From assembly GCA_001769385.1 (NCBI GenBank), contig MEPB01000024.1:1-64000 (forward strand): 64,000 bases of DNA. The letters run 5' to 3'. A program made the translations under genes and the position numbers. Source of the DNA: Bacteroidetes bacterium RIFCSPLOWO2_12_FULL_35_15. GTDB lineage: Bacteria > Bacteroidota > Bacteroidia > 2-12-FULL-35-15. Below are positions 36,664-44,355 of the stretch, one piece after another (the first letter of the stretch is position 1; each line of letters starts with the position of its first letter). Under the pieces are notes generated by a model. It made no database searches. It worked only from the letters and a program-made list of their open reading frames with translations, and was not told where the DNA came from.

Positions 36664-38310
36664 TCATTCAACTTTTATCCACGCTGCATGGGTATTTTCA
36701 TATCCAGGACCATCAAAAACTTTTACTATTACAGTATTACTTTTTTCATCATACAAAGCATTAGCAAAATCGACATATTTATTGCTTTTTTTATTAGCAG
36801 GTTCACCAAACACATAATATTGTTTTATCCCTTCGTTTGTAAGTTCAATCGCCATTGCATTGCAGTCGTCTAATGATTTTGCAACTTCTGGTTTTTGGTC
36901 TAGAGGAAAATTATAGTTTTTAGAAAGATTATTTAAAAAAATAATGTTATTCTTAGATCCTGTTCCAATTAGAAAATTGAAACCCGATTTTACGTTTACT
37001 TCAATTTTCCCTGAGGAAGAAAAGGGTTCTATTGTTCCAGTTGTATTGTATGGAAAAGCCCATGCATTTATTTCGTTTCCTGTTTTATCAAAATAAGAAA
37101 TGCCAATTAGCTCAGGATTTTGAGTGTCGGCATACCCGCTAGCAAAGCCAATCACATTTTTTACTTTTGTTGTAAGTATGTTTCCTTTTTTATCTATTAA
37201 ACAACGATCTAACATTCCACCAACATAACCATCTTTTATTTTACAATTTGTCTTTACAAAGGCATCAAGTTTTTCGGAAGGTAAATAATATGGCTTTTCC
37301 AATTTAAAAGTTTTGGGATCAATTGGTTGAAAAAATATTGAATAAAAAACCTGTGCATCTTTTACAAGGTTTCCGTTACTATTACCTGTTTTAACAGTAA
37401 ATTTTAAATTGAAAATAGATTTATCATAATTTTGAATAATCGTACAATTGTCATAATTAATATCATCCTTAATATCAAATAGTTCTTTATGGGTAAACTT
37501 TTGCGTTGTTAAATCATATTCAGAAAAGCATACTACCCCAACAGCTCCTTTACCTGTATTTGGTCCATCGTATGTGGCTCTATCGGTGACCTTATACATC
37601 TTTGAGACAAAATAAATAATATCATTGTAAAAAACAGTATGAAGGAAACGAATTGCCTGATATTTTTTATCTGCAAAATCAAATGGTATTTTTTTTATTT
37701 CTTTCCCATCTGAATTAAATATTGTAAAGTCGACTGTTGAAATGTCACTGAAATCTGTTCTTGAAAGAGCCTCTTCTTTTTTAAGTTGTTTCCAAGTTTT
37801 ATTTACTTTCAACCTATTTCCAGTAATAGGGTCTATTTGATATTTTTGAATATATTTATGTTCTATTGCCTTACTATTGTAATAAGTGGTATTAACTGTT
37901 CCAACATTTTGAATCTCTATTTCGTCTTCTACGCTTCCTGTTTTTACATTAATAATAACATAGTATGGTTTTAGGTCGGATTCCATGTAAATTTTTGCTT
38001 TACCATTACTTTCCGCCCAAAATGAAACATGAGATGATTGCTGGTATGAAAAATGATAGACATAATTCACTTTTTTAAAATCAACTGCTTTTTTATTTAT
38101 AACAATTTTATGGTCTTTATCGAAAATCGTAATAAGCATTTTTCTCTCTTTAATATCATCGTATTGAAATACAGTACTGCCATCTTTCATTAATAAAACA
38201 GGAACTCCAATATTACTATCAAACGCATCGCTTGTCTCGGTTTTAAATGATTGAGCAAACGTGAAGTTTGTAAATACTAAGAATATCGCAGTGTAAATTA
38301 TTTTTTTCAT
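36664..38310 (-). CDS. Exported protein of unknown function inserted in the nuo operon between nuoF and nuoG
   Basis: A 548-residue protein with a clear signal peptide (MKKIIYTAIFLVFTNFTFAQ). The mature part is rich in aromatic beta-type stretches (NYVYHFSYQQSSHVSFW, YDLTTQKFTHKELF, VKSGFNFLIGTGSKNN), like a periplasmic beta-propeller, but I cannot name a family. It shows no iron-sulfur, membrane or T9SS motif. It starts 28 bases after nuoF and ends 76 bases before nuoG, in the same orientation, so it is likely co-transcribed with complex I. It is not a known complex I subunit. It could be cargo that landed here or a periplasmic partner; the sequence does not decide. Confidence 0.75.
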   Translation of the reverse strand: MKKIIYTAIFLVFTNFTFAQSFKTETSDAFDSNIGVPVLLMKDGSTVFQYDDIKERKMLITIFDKDHKIVINKKAVDFKKVNYVYHFSYQQSSHVSFWAESNGKAKIYMESDLKPYYVIINVKTGSVEDEIEIQNVGTVNTTYYNSKAIEHKYIQKYQIDPITGNRLKVNKTWKQLKKEEALSRTDFSDISTVDFTIFNSDGKEIKKIPFDFADKKYQAIRFLHTVFYNDIIYFVSKMYKVTDRATYDGPNTGKGAVGVVCFSEYDLTTQKFTHKELFDIKDDINYDNCTIIQNYDKSIFNLKFTVKTGNSNGNLVKDAQVFYSIFFQPIDPKTFKLEKPYYLPSEKLDAFVKTNCKIKDGYVGGMLDRCLIDKKGNILTTKVKNVIGFASGYADTQNPELIGISYFDKTGNEINAWAFPYNTTGTIEPFSSSGKIEVNVKSGFNFLIGTGSKNNIIFLNNLSKNYNFPLDQKPEVAKSLDDCNAMAIELTNEGIKQYYVFGEPANKKSNKYVDFANALYDEKSNTVIVKVFDGPGYENTHAAWIKVE

Positions 38311-38338
38311 CTTACGTATTTTATACTTTAGCCATTTT

Positions 38339-39670
38339 TTAACTTACTAATTCCTGTAAATGTTTAACATTTTTTATTCTTTCAGGATGATTGATGTACT
38401 CCTCGAACTCCGCACGAAAATGACGAATAGCACTTGCTACCGGCCATGCAGCTGCATCACCCAACGGACAAATTGTATTTCCTTCTATTTTGCGCTGGAT
38501 ATCAAAAAGCAGATCAGTATCACCATGTTTACCATGTCCTTCAACAATTCGGTGAAGAATTTTTTCCATCCAACCAGTACCTTCACGGCAAGGAGAACAT
38601 TGTCCACAACTTTCGTGATGATAGAAACGTGCGAATGTGTACAGGTTTTTTACGATGCTGGTTGTTTCATCATACACCATAAATCCACCGGAGCCCAGCA
38701 TTGTGCCAGTAGCAAAACCACCATCGCTCAATGATTCGTAACTCATTAAACGGGGTTCGCCTTTTTCTGTTTTTAATATTAAATCAGCAGGAAGAATAGG
38801 TACTGAAGAGCCACCGGCAACCACTGCTTTTAATTTTCTTCCATTCAATATTCCACCACAATATTCTTCTGAGTAAATAAAATCTTCAACAGTAATTCCC
38901 ATTTCAATTTCGTAAACACCAGGTTTATTGATATGTCCGGATGCAGAAATTAATTTTGTTCCTGTACTTCTTCCAATTCCGATTTTTGCATAATCGTCAC
39001 CTCCATTCATTACAATGTAAGGAACAGAAGCAATGGTTTCGACATTATTTACAACAGTCGGACAACCATATAATCCTGCAACGGCAGGGAATGGAGGCTT
39101 GATACGCGGGTTACCACGTTTACCTTCCAGTGATTCGAGTAATGCAGTTTCTTCGCCACAGATATAAGCGCCTGCGCCAACCTGTACAAAAATATCGTGT
39201 GAGAAATTTGTTCCTAAAATGTTTTTCCCTAAAAGTCCCGCTGCATATGCTTCTTCAATTGCAGTTTCAAGAATACGGGCCACATAAAAATATTCACCGC
39301 GAATATAAATGCAAGAAGTTTTAGCGCCTAAAGCAAAACTGGATGTAATCATTCCTTCAAGTAAAATATGAGGAATTTTTTCCATCAAATACCTGTCTTT
39401 GAATGTACCGGGTTCTGATTCATCAGCATTAACAACCAGATAACGTTCAACGCCTTCAGGCTTAGCAAGAAAACTCCATTTCATACCGGTTGGAAAACCT
39501 GCTCCACCACGGCCTCTTAACCCCGATTTTTTAACTTCTTCTACAATCACTTCAGGAGCCATTGTTTTCAAAGCTTTTTCTACAGAAGCATAACCGCCAT
39601 TTTGACGATACACTTCCAGTGTATTGATTCCGGGAACATTAATGTGTTCTAATAATATTTTTTTGCCCAT
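38339..39670 (-). CDS. nuoF: NADH-quinone oxidoreductase subunit F, NADH/FMN-binding
   Basis: A 443-residue protein. [15 protein letters not shown] is the NADH-binding glycine-rich motif. [18 protein letters not shown] contacts FMN, and [19 protein letters not shown] is standard. The N3 cluster ligands are in [15 protein letters not shown] and [12 protein letters not shown]. It oxidises NADH and passes electrons through FMN. It begins 132 bases after nuoE, across a gap with two CTCTCC-type palindromes. Confidence 0.97.
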   Translation of the reverse strand: MGKKILLEHINVPGINTLEVYRQNGGYASVEKALKTMAPEVIVEEVKKSGLRGRGGAGFPTGMKWSFLAKPEGVERYLVVNADESEPGTFKDRYLMEKIPHILLEGMITSSFALGAKTSCIYIRGEYFYVARILETAIEEAYAAGLLGKNILGTNFSHDIFVQVGAGAYICGEETALLESLEGKRGNPRIKPPFPAVAGLYGCPTVVNNVETIASVPYIVMNGGDDYAKIGIGRSTGTKLISASGHINKPGVYEIEMGITVEDFIYSEEYCGGILNGRKLKAVVAGGSSVPILPADLILKTEKGEPRLMSYESLSDGGFATGTMLGSGGFMVYDETTSIVKNLYTFARFYHHESCGQCSPCREGTGWMEKILHRIVEGHGKHGDTDLLFDIQRKIEGNTICPLGDAAAWPVASAIRHFRAEFEEYINHPERIKNVKHLQELVS

Positions 39671-39675
39671 GTTCT

Positions 39676-39720
39676 TGTAACCTCTCCCCCCAGCCCCTCT
39701 CCTTGAAAAAGGAAAGGGGG
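39676..39720. repeat. REP-like palindrome before nuoF
   Basis: TGTAACCTCTCCCCCCAGCC and CCTCTCCTTGAAAAAGGAAAGGGGG form an imperfect hairpin of the same family as the other nuo gaps. It ends close to the nuoF start codon. Confidence 0.6.
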
Positions 39721-39757
39721 GATTTGTTTTTGTAATATTCTTTTTTTCAAGTATCTC

Positions 39758-39801
39758 ACCTATCGCCCCCTCTCTTGTGGAGAGTGGATTCAGGGGTGAG
39801 G
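39758..39801. repeat. REP-like palindrome after nuoE
   Basis: ACCTATCGCCCCCTCTCTTG, then TGGAGAGTGGATTCAGGGGTGAGGT, nested inverted pairs (CCCCCT/AGGGGT and CTCTC/GAGAG). It ends one base before the nuoE stop codon. Confidence 0.65.
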
Positions 39802-39802
39802 T

Positions 39803-40342
39803 CTATAAAGTGTTTTTATAATCTAAATCTGTGTAACTTTTTCTTTTTCCTTCAGTACGGTAATTTTCAACAATATTATCTACTTTATCTAAAGTTAAAT
39901 TTTCGTGGAAGGATGCTCCACATTGCAACATTGGTGCGCCACCACAGCTTCCTAAACACTCAACAGATTTAATGGTAAACATTCCATCTTTTGAAGTTTC
40001 GCCAACTTTTATTCCTAATTTTTTTTCAAGATATTTAATGATATCCTCTGAACCACGCGACCAGCAGGAAGAAGTACGACATACTTCCAGGATGCATTTC
40101 CCCACCGGTTTTAAGTTGTACATCGAATAGAAGGATGCAACTTCATACACTTCAATGGGTTTTAATTTAAGCAAGTAGGCGACATAGTCCATTGTTTCAG
40201 GGCTTAACCACCCATCAAACTCTGCTTGGGCAATGTGCAAAACAGGTAATAATGCTGATTTTTGTTTGCCTTCGGGATAACGCCTGATAATTTTATTTAC
40301 CAGGGCTAAGGTTTCTTCGTTAAATTTTATTTCCTTACTCAT
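39803..40342 (-). CDS. nuoE: NADH-quinone oxidoreductase subunit E, 2Fe-2S
   Basis: A 179-residue thioredoxin-like protein. The 2Fe-2S ligands are in CRTSSCWSRG and CLGSCGGAPM, the usual Cx4C and Cx3C pairs. The helical N-terminal part has PEGKQKSALLPVLHIAQAEFDGW, as in other NuoE. It holds the off-pathway N1a cluster next to NuoF. It starts 37 bases after the unknown exported gene that separates it from nuoD. Confidence 0.95.
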   Translation of the reverse strand: MSKEIKFNEETLALVNKIIRRYPEGKQKSALLPVLHIAQAEFDGWLSPETMDYVAYLLKLKPIEVYEVASFYSMYNLKPVGKCILEVCRTSSCWSRGSEDIIKYLEKKLGIKVGETSKDGMFTIKSVECLGSCGGAPMLQCGASFHENLTLDKVDNIVENYRTEGKRKSYTDLDYKNTL

Positions 40343-40379
40343 TTATTGTTTTCTCGACTTTATTAGTTTTCAAAGTATT

Positions 40380-41270
40380 TTATTGCCCGTATGCTTTGTT
40401 GGTTTTTATCTTTTCAAATTGTTTGGAATCAAAACCACCGGTCCCTCCTAAGAAAAACAAAACTCTATTGTTTTCCGGGTTGTGTACAATAAACATATAT
40501 GCTCCTGCCTGATACTCTGCACGTGCTATATAAACAATGTCCTTTCTCTTTTCAAGGATGGACTTTGCTATTTCTTCTTTGCTTACTATTTTATATTTAT
40601 AAGGATTGTATGCCGATTTCATTTTAGCTTCATCTTCTCCTTTTTTATTTAAATCGGTATCAGCAATCCATAATTCCTTTTTGATTATTTCTTTTTGATT
40701 AAGTGTTGGTATTTTCCATCCTCCAATCTGTTTATCTTGTAGATTCGGAAATGTAAGAATTGCGTTTATTGCACCAACCTGACGAATAAATTCTGCTTGT
40801 TGGCTAATTAAATCCAGATCAGAATCAATAAAGCAATATACCATTGCATCCGTAGGTTTTAATTTTTTAATTTTTTTTAGATTTTGAGTCAATATTAAAC
40901 CATCTCCGACAGTTTTTGTTTGGGTTCTTCCATTCTTATTGGCAGAAGCCGTTTGCGTACTTGTCATTGTAAAAACGCTGCTACTATTATCAACTAAATA
41001 AGTCAATACATAGTTTTCAGGATTTGTTTTTACATAAGCTTCCAGTTCAGATTTTTTAATTACGCTGAACTTACTTGCAGTCCAGTAGGAAGTCAGAATT
41101 TCCTGAACCGATTTATTGGTAGCATCATCGTCACTAATGGCAACCGTAACAGTACCGCTTTGTTTCAGTTTTTCAATTTCTGATACTTTACAATTAGTAA
41201 ATTGAGCAATGGATGCTAAACTTGTTATTGATACAAATAAAAGAGTAAAAAAAATATTTTTTATTTTCAT
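40380..41270 (-). CDS. Exported protein of unknown function inserted in the nuo operon between nuoD and nuoE
   Basis: A 296-residue protein from the ATG at 41270, which starts a signal peptide (MKIKNIFFTLLFVSITSLASIAQ). The longer frame would overlap nuoD. The mature part begins CKVSEIEKLKQSGTVTVAIS and ends with a hydrophobic beta stretch and a glycine turn (NNRVLFFLGGTGGFDSKQFEK). I recognise no family, and it is not similar to the other inserted gene at 36664. It starts 16 bases after nuoD and ends 37 bases before nuoE, so it is in the operon. It is probably periplasmic. No complex I role is known. Confidence 0.75.
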   Translation of the reverse strand: MKIKNIFFTLLFVSITSLASIAQFTNCKVSEIEKLKQSGTVTVAISDDDATNKSVQEILTSYWTASKFSVIKKSELEAYVKTNPENYVLTYLVDNSSSVFTMTSTQTASANKNGRTQTKTVGDGLILTQNLKKIKKLKPTDAMVYCFIDSDLDLISQQAEFIRQVGAINAILTFPNLQDKQIGGWKIPTLNQKEIIKKELWIADTDLNKKGEDEAKMKSAYNPYKYKIVSKEEIAKSILEKRKDIVYIARAEYQAGAYMFIVHNPENNRVLFFLGGTGGFDSKQFEKIKTNKAYGQ

Positions 41271-41286
41271 GTTTATGTTTTGTAAA

Positions 41287-42537
41287 CTATGCATCCAATT
41301 CTCCTGCAATCACATTCATACTACTCATGGTAAGAATAGCATCCGATAAAAATGCTCCTTTAATCATTTCAGTGTAAGCCTGATAATAAATAAAGCATGG
41401 TCTGCGAATATGCATACGGTATGGAGTGCGGCCTCCATCACTAATTATATAATAACCAAGCTCGCCATTTCCGCCTTCTACTGCATGGTATATTTCTCCT
41501 TTAGGAATATTTGTTTCGCCCATCACAATTTTAAAATGATAGATCAATGCTTCCATGTTGTTATATACTTCTTCTTTTGGAGGAAGGAAAAAATCAGGAA
41601 CATCAGCATGAAAAATTCCGGCAGGTTCTTTTTTAAGTTTTACAATTGCTTGTTGAATGATACTCAAACTTTGCCACATCTCTTCTTCACGAACCATGAA
41701 ACGATCATAGGTATCACCGTTTGTTCCAACAGGAATTATGAAATCAAATTCTTCGTAAGATGAATACGGATTCATGGCACGAACATCGTAATCAACACCC
41801 GCAGCTCTTAAATTGGGTCCGGAGAAACTGTATTGTAATGCTTTTTCAGCTGATATGGGACCACAACCAATAGTGCGATCCATAAAAATGCGGTTGCGTA
41901 CCAATAGGTTTTCGAATTCTTTTAATGCCGGTGGAAGTTCTTTCATAAAAACATCCAAAGTTGCCCAGGCTTTAGGAGAAAAATCACGTTCCATGCCACC
42001 AATACGACCTATATTGGTTGTTAAGCGGGCACCACAAATTTCCTCGAATATTTCATAAATGCGTTCACGTAAACTGAAAATATAAAAATAAACGGTCAGA
42101 GCTCCGGTATCAACACCGATAACACTATTACAGATAAGGTGGTCGGCAATACGGGATAATTCCATAATGATGACACGTAGATATTGTGCACGTTTTGGAA
42201 CTTCGATATTAAATAATTTTTCAACTGCCATGTGCCAACCCATGTTATTGATTGGTGATGAACAGTAATTCAAACGGTCGGTAAGGGTAGTGATCTGATA
42301 GTAATTCCGGTGTTCTGCAATTTTTTCAAATGCGCGGTGAATGTATCCAACTGTTGATTCAGCTTCAACAATTATTTCACCATCCATTTTCAACACGTTC
42401 TGAAAAATACCATGTGTTGCAGGATGTGTAGGACCTAAGTTGAGTGTAGTATATTCTTTGGTATCTCCGTGCCCTTCTCCAACGGAGAGGCAAGCCTCTG
42501 CTTTATTAATTTTTTCTATTTTAGTTTTACGATCCAT
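41287..42537 (-). CDS. nuoD: NADH-quinone oxidoreductase subunit D
   Basis: A 416-residue protein of the [NiFe]-hydrogenase large-subunit fold. The signature NLGPTHPATHG begins near residue 33 and includes the quinone-site histidine. IGYIHRAFEKIAEHRNYYQ-type sequence, DTGALTVYFYIFSLRE and RPCFIYYQAYTEMIKG follow. With NuoB it forms the quinone-reduction site. The first ~30 residues are unusual: codons 13-21 (EACLSVGEG) lie inside a CTCTCC/GGAGAG palindrome of the repeat family seen in the operon gaps. It starts 32 bases after nuoC. Confidence 0.96.
   Translation of the reverse strand: MDRKTKIEKINKAEACLSVGEGHGDTKEYTTLNLGPTHPATHGIFQNVLKMDGEIIVEAESTVGYIHRAFEKIAEHRNYYQITTLTDRLNYCSSPINNMGWHMAVEKLFNIEVPKRAQYLRVIIMELSRIADHLICNSVIGVDTGALTVYFYIFSLRERIYEIFEEICGARLTTNIGRIGGMERDFSPKAWATLDVFMKELPPALKEFENLLVRNRIFMDRTIGCGPISAEKALQYSFSGPNLRAAGVDYDVRAMNPYSSYEEFDFIIPVGTNGDTYDRFMVREEEMWQSLSIIQQAIVKLKKEPAGIFHADVPDFFLPPKEEVYNNMEALIYHFKIVMGETNIPKGEIYHAVEGGNGELGYYIISDGGRTPYRMHIRRPCFIYYQAYTEMIKGAFLSDAILTMSSMNVIAGELDA
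42470..42495. repeat. REP-like palindrome inside the nuoD 5' coding region
   Basis: GCCCTTCTCCAACGGAGAGGC forms a hairpin with an AAC loop, the same family as the nuo gap repeats, but in frame within nuoD. Confidence 0.6.
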
Positions 42538-42569
42538 TCTATTGTTTTTTTACACCTTAGTGTCTATGT

Positions 42570-43079
42570 CTATCGTCCGAACATTGTATCATCTTTATCT
42601 TCACGCGTTCCATCTTCCAATGGATATTCCTTACGCATTGGATAATAACCCAGATCATCCATGTTCAAAATTCGTTTTAAGTTCGGGTGACCTTTAAAAA
42701 TGATTCCAAAAAAGTCGAATTCCTGGCGTTCCATCCAGTTTGCTCCTTTGAAAACGGGAGTAATAGAAGGGACATTCGGATCATTTATACTAAAAAATAC
42801 TTTTAACCGGATTCTGAAATTTTTTGTCAGGCTATGTAATTGATACATCACACCAAGCTCTTGTCCTTTGTTTTCGGGATAATGCAGGCCAGCCATTGTG
42901 GTCAGATATTGAAAAGATAAGTCTTCGTTATCATAAAGAAACTTAACCACATCACAAATGATATCTCTTCTGAGGGTAAAAACAGGATAATCGGCTATCA
43001 TTTCGGAGGAGATGAGTCCATCGCCAAATTGAGCTTTTAATTTTTCCTGTACGGTTGTTAATAATGTTTCTTTGTCCAT
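42570..43079 (-). CDS. nuoC: NADH-quinone oxidoreductase subunit C
   Basis: A 169-residue soluble subunit, separate from NuoD (fused in E. coli). FQYLTTMAGLHYPENKGQE, NWMERQEFDFFGIIFKGHPNLKRILN and YPMRKEYPLEDGTREDKDD are the conserved core and tail. It supports assembly of the connecting fragment with NuoB, D and I. It begins one base after the nuoB stop. Confidence 0.95.
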   Translation of the reverse strand: MDKETLLTTVQEKLKAQFGDGLISSEMIADYPVFTLRRDIICDVVKFLYDNEDLSFQYLTTMAGLHYPENKGQELGVMYQLHSLTKNFRIRLKVFFSINDPNVPSITPVFKGANWMERQEFDFFGIIFKGHPNLKRILNMDDLGYYPMRKEYPLEDGTREDKDDTMFGR

Positions 43080-43080
43080 A

Positions 43081-43638
43081 TTATTCCATTCCGTATTTTT
43101 CCATTAGTGCTTTGTATTCAGGTTGATTTCTTCTTCTGGTTGTTTCTTTTGCCGCAAGCTCTTGAATTTGCATCAATCCATCAATCACCTGTTCAGGACG
43201 AGGAGGGCATCCGGGAATATAAACATCAACAGGTATTATTCTATCAATTCCTTGTAAAACGCTGTAGGTATCAAATATTCCACCACTTGATGCGCAGGCA
43301 CCCATCGCTAAAACCCATCTTGGTTCTGCCATTTGCTGATATACCTGGCGCACAACAGGGATCATTTTTTTGGAGATGGTTCCCATCACCATTAATAAAT
43401 CTGCCTGACGAGGTGAAAAGCTTAAACGTTCTGCACCGAATCGTCCTAAGTCATAAGTAGCTGCTGCAGTTGCCATGAATTCAATTCCGCAACAAGATGT
43501 TGCAAAAGGCAATGGCCATAAGGAATTTTTACGTCCTAAACCAACCGCTTTATCCATGACAGTTGCAAAAAAACCAGGTCCTTCAACTCCGTCAGGCGCT
43601 TGAACTATATTAATTTTTGATTTTTCTATTTCACTCAT
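43081..43638 (-). CDS. nuoB: NADH-quinone oxidoreductase subunit B, [4Fe-4S] N2
   Basis: A 185-residue protein. The N2 cluster ligands are in ATSCCGIEFMA (the adjacent cysteine pair), MGACASSGG and IPGCPPRPE. The tail is longer than the minimum (KALMEKYGME). It passes electrons to quinone at the NuoD interface. It follows nuoA by 43 bases. Confidence 0.97.
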   Translation of the reverse strand: MSEIEKSKINIVQAPDGVEGPGFFATVMDKAVGLGRKNSLWPLPFATSCCGIEFMATAAATYDLGRFGAERLSFSPRQADLLMVMGTISKKMIPVVRQVYQQMAEPRWVLAMGACASSGGIFDTYSVLQGIDRIIPVDVYIPGCPPRPEQVIDGLMQIQELAAKETTRRRNQPEYKALMEKYGME

Positions 43639-43681
43639 TTTTTTCGATTCGTATATTCGTATTAATTCGTATTTCGTTGAT

Positions 43682-44059
43682 CTACTCCCACTTCAAGGCG
43701 CCTTTTTTAATGATGTAGTAAAAGCCTACTAATAAAAGTGAAACAAATGTGAGCATTTCAACGAATCCAAGTAATCCTAAACTTTTAAAATTTACTGCCC
43801 ATGGATACATAAAAATTACCTCCACATCAAACAACACGAATAAAATAGCAACTAAAAAATATTTAATGGAGAAGGGAACACGGGCATTTCCCTGGACTTC
43901 GATACCACACTCAAATGTATCGTCTTTAATTTTAGTTTTTCTTTTTGGCCCCAACCAATGTGTTACTATCAAAAGGGCAACAACTACAGCCAAGGCGACA
44001 ATAAACATTAATGCAATAGGGAAAAAATCTTGAGGAGAACTTGCAACTGCTAGTAGCAT
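43682..44059 (-). CDS. nuoA: NADH-quinone oxidoreductase subunit A
   Basis: A 125-residue three-helix membrane protein. KDDTFECGIEVQGNARVPFSI is the signature loop, followed by KYFLVAILFVLFDVEVIFMYPW with the conserved acidic pair. It is the first gene of the operon nuoABCD-orf-EF-orf-GHIJKLMN. The upstream gap carries a candidate promoter. Confidence 0.96.
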   Translation of the reverse strand: MLLAVASSPQDFFPIALMFIVALAVVVALLIVTHWLGPKRKTKIKDDTFECGIEVQGNARVPFSIKYFLVAILFVLFDVEVIFMYPWAVNFKSLGLLGFVEMLTFVSLLLVGFYYIIKKGALKWE

Positions 44060-44133
44060 AAGAAGATAATTTATAATTTTTTATTCGGATTCAATTTTAG
44101 TTATTTCTTTTTAAACAACCTAAATTTTCGGTT

Positions 44134-44141
44134 CAAATTTA
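44134..44141 (-). promoter_or_regulatory. Candidate -7 box of the nuo operon
   Basis: On the minus strand TAAATTTG matches the Bacteroidota TAnnTTTG -7 consensus, 75 bases upstream of the nuoA start. No clear TTG -33 box is visible at the right distance, so this is weak. Confidence 0.3.
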
Positions 44142-44310
44142 ATGTTTTATAAATATAAAAAACGAATAAAAAATTAGATGTTTTTCATCTAAATAATAAT
44201 GCGCAAAGAAAGTCGAGAAATTGAAATAAAAAAATGATTTTGATTATTTATTGAAATGATACTAATCATGAATTCGGTTGATTCATTTCATTACCTAATA
44301 AAAACAAAAT

Positions 44311-44334
44311 AGTCCAATGAAATTTCATCGGACT
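44311..44334 (-). terminator. Terminator of the giant T9SS gene
   Basis: AGTCC-A-ATGAAA pairs with TTTCAT-C-GGACT, a near-perfect stem with one mismatch, 22 bases past the stop at 44356. On the minus strand ATTTTGTTTTTATT follows. Confidence 0.75.
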
Positions 44335-44355
44335 GTTTTGTTAAGGGATCTAAAC

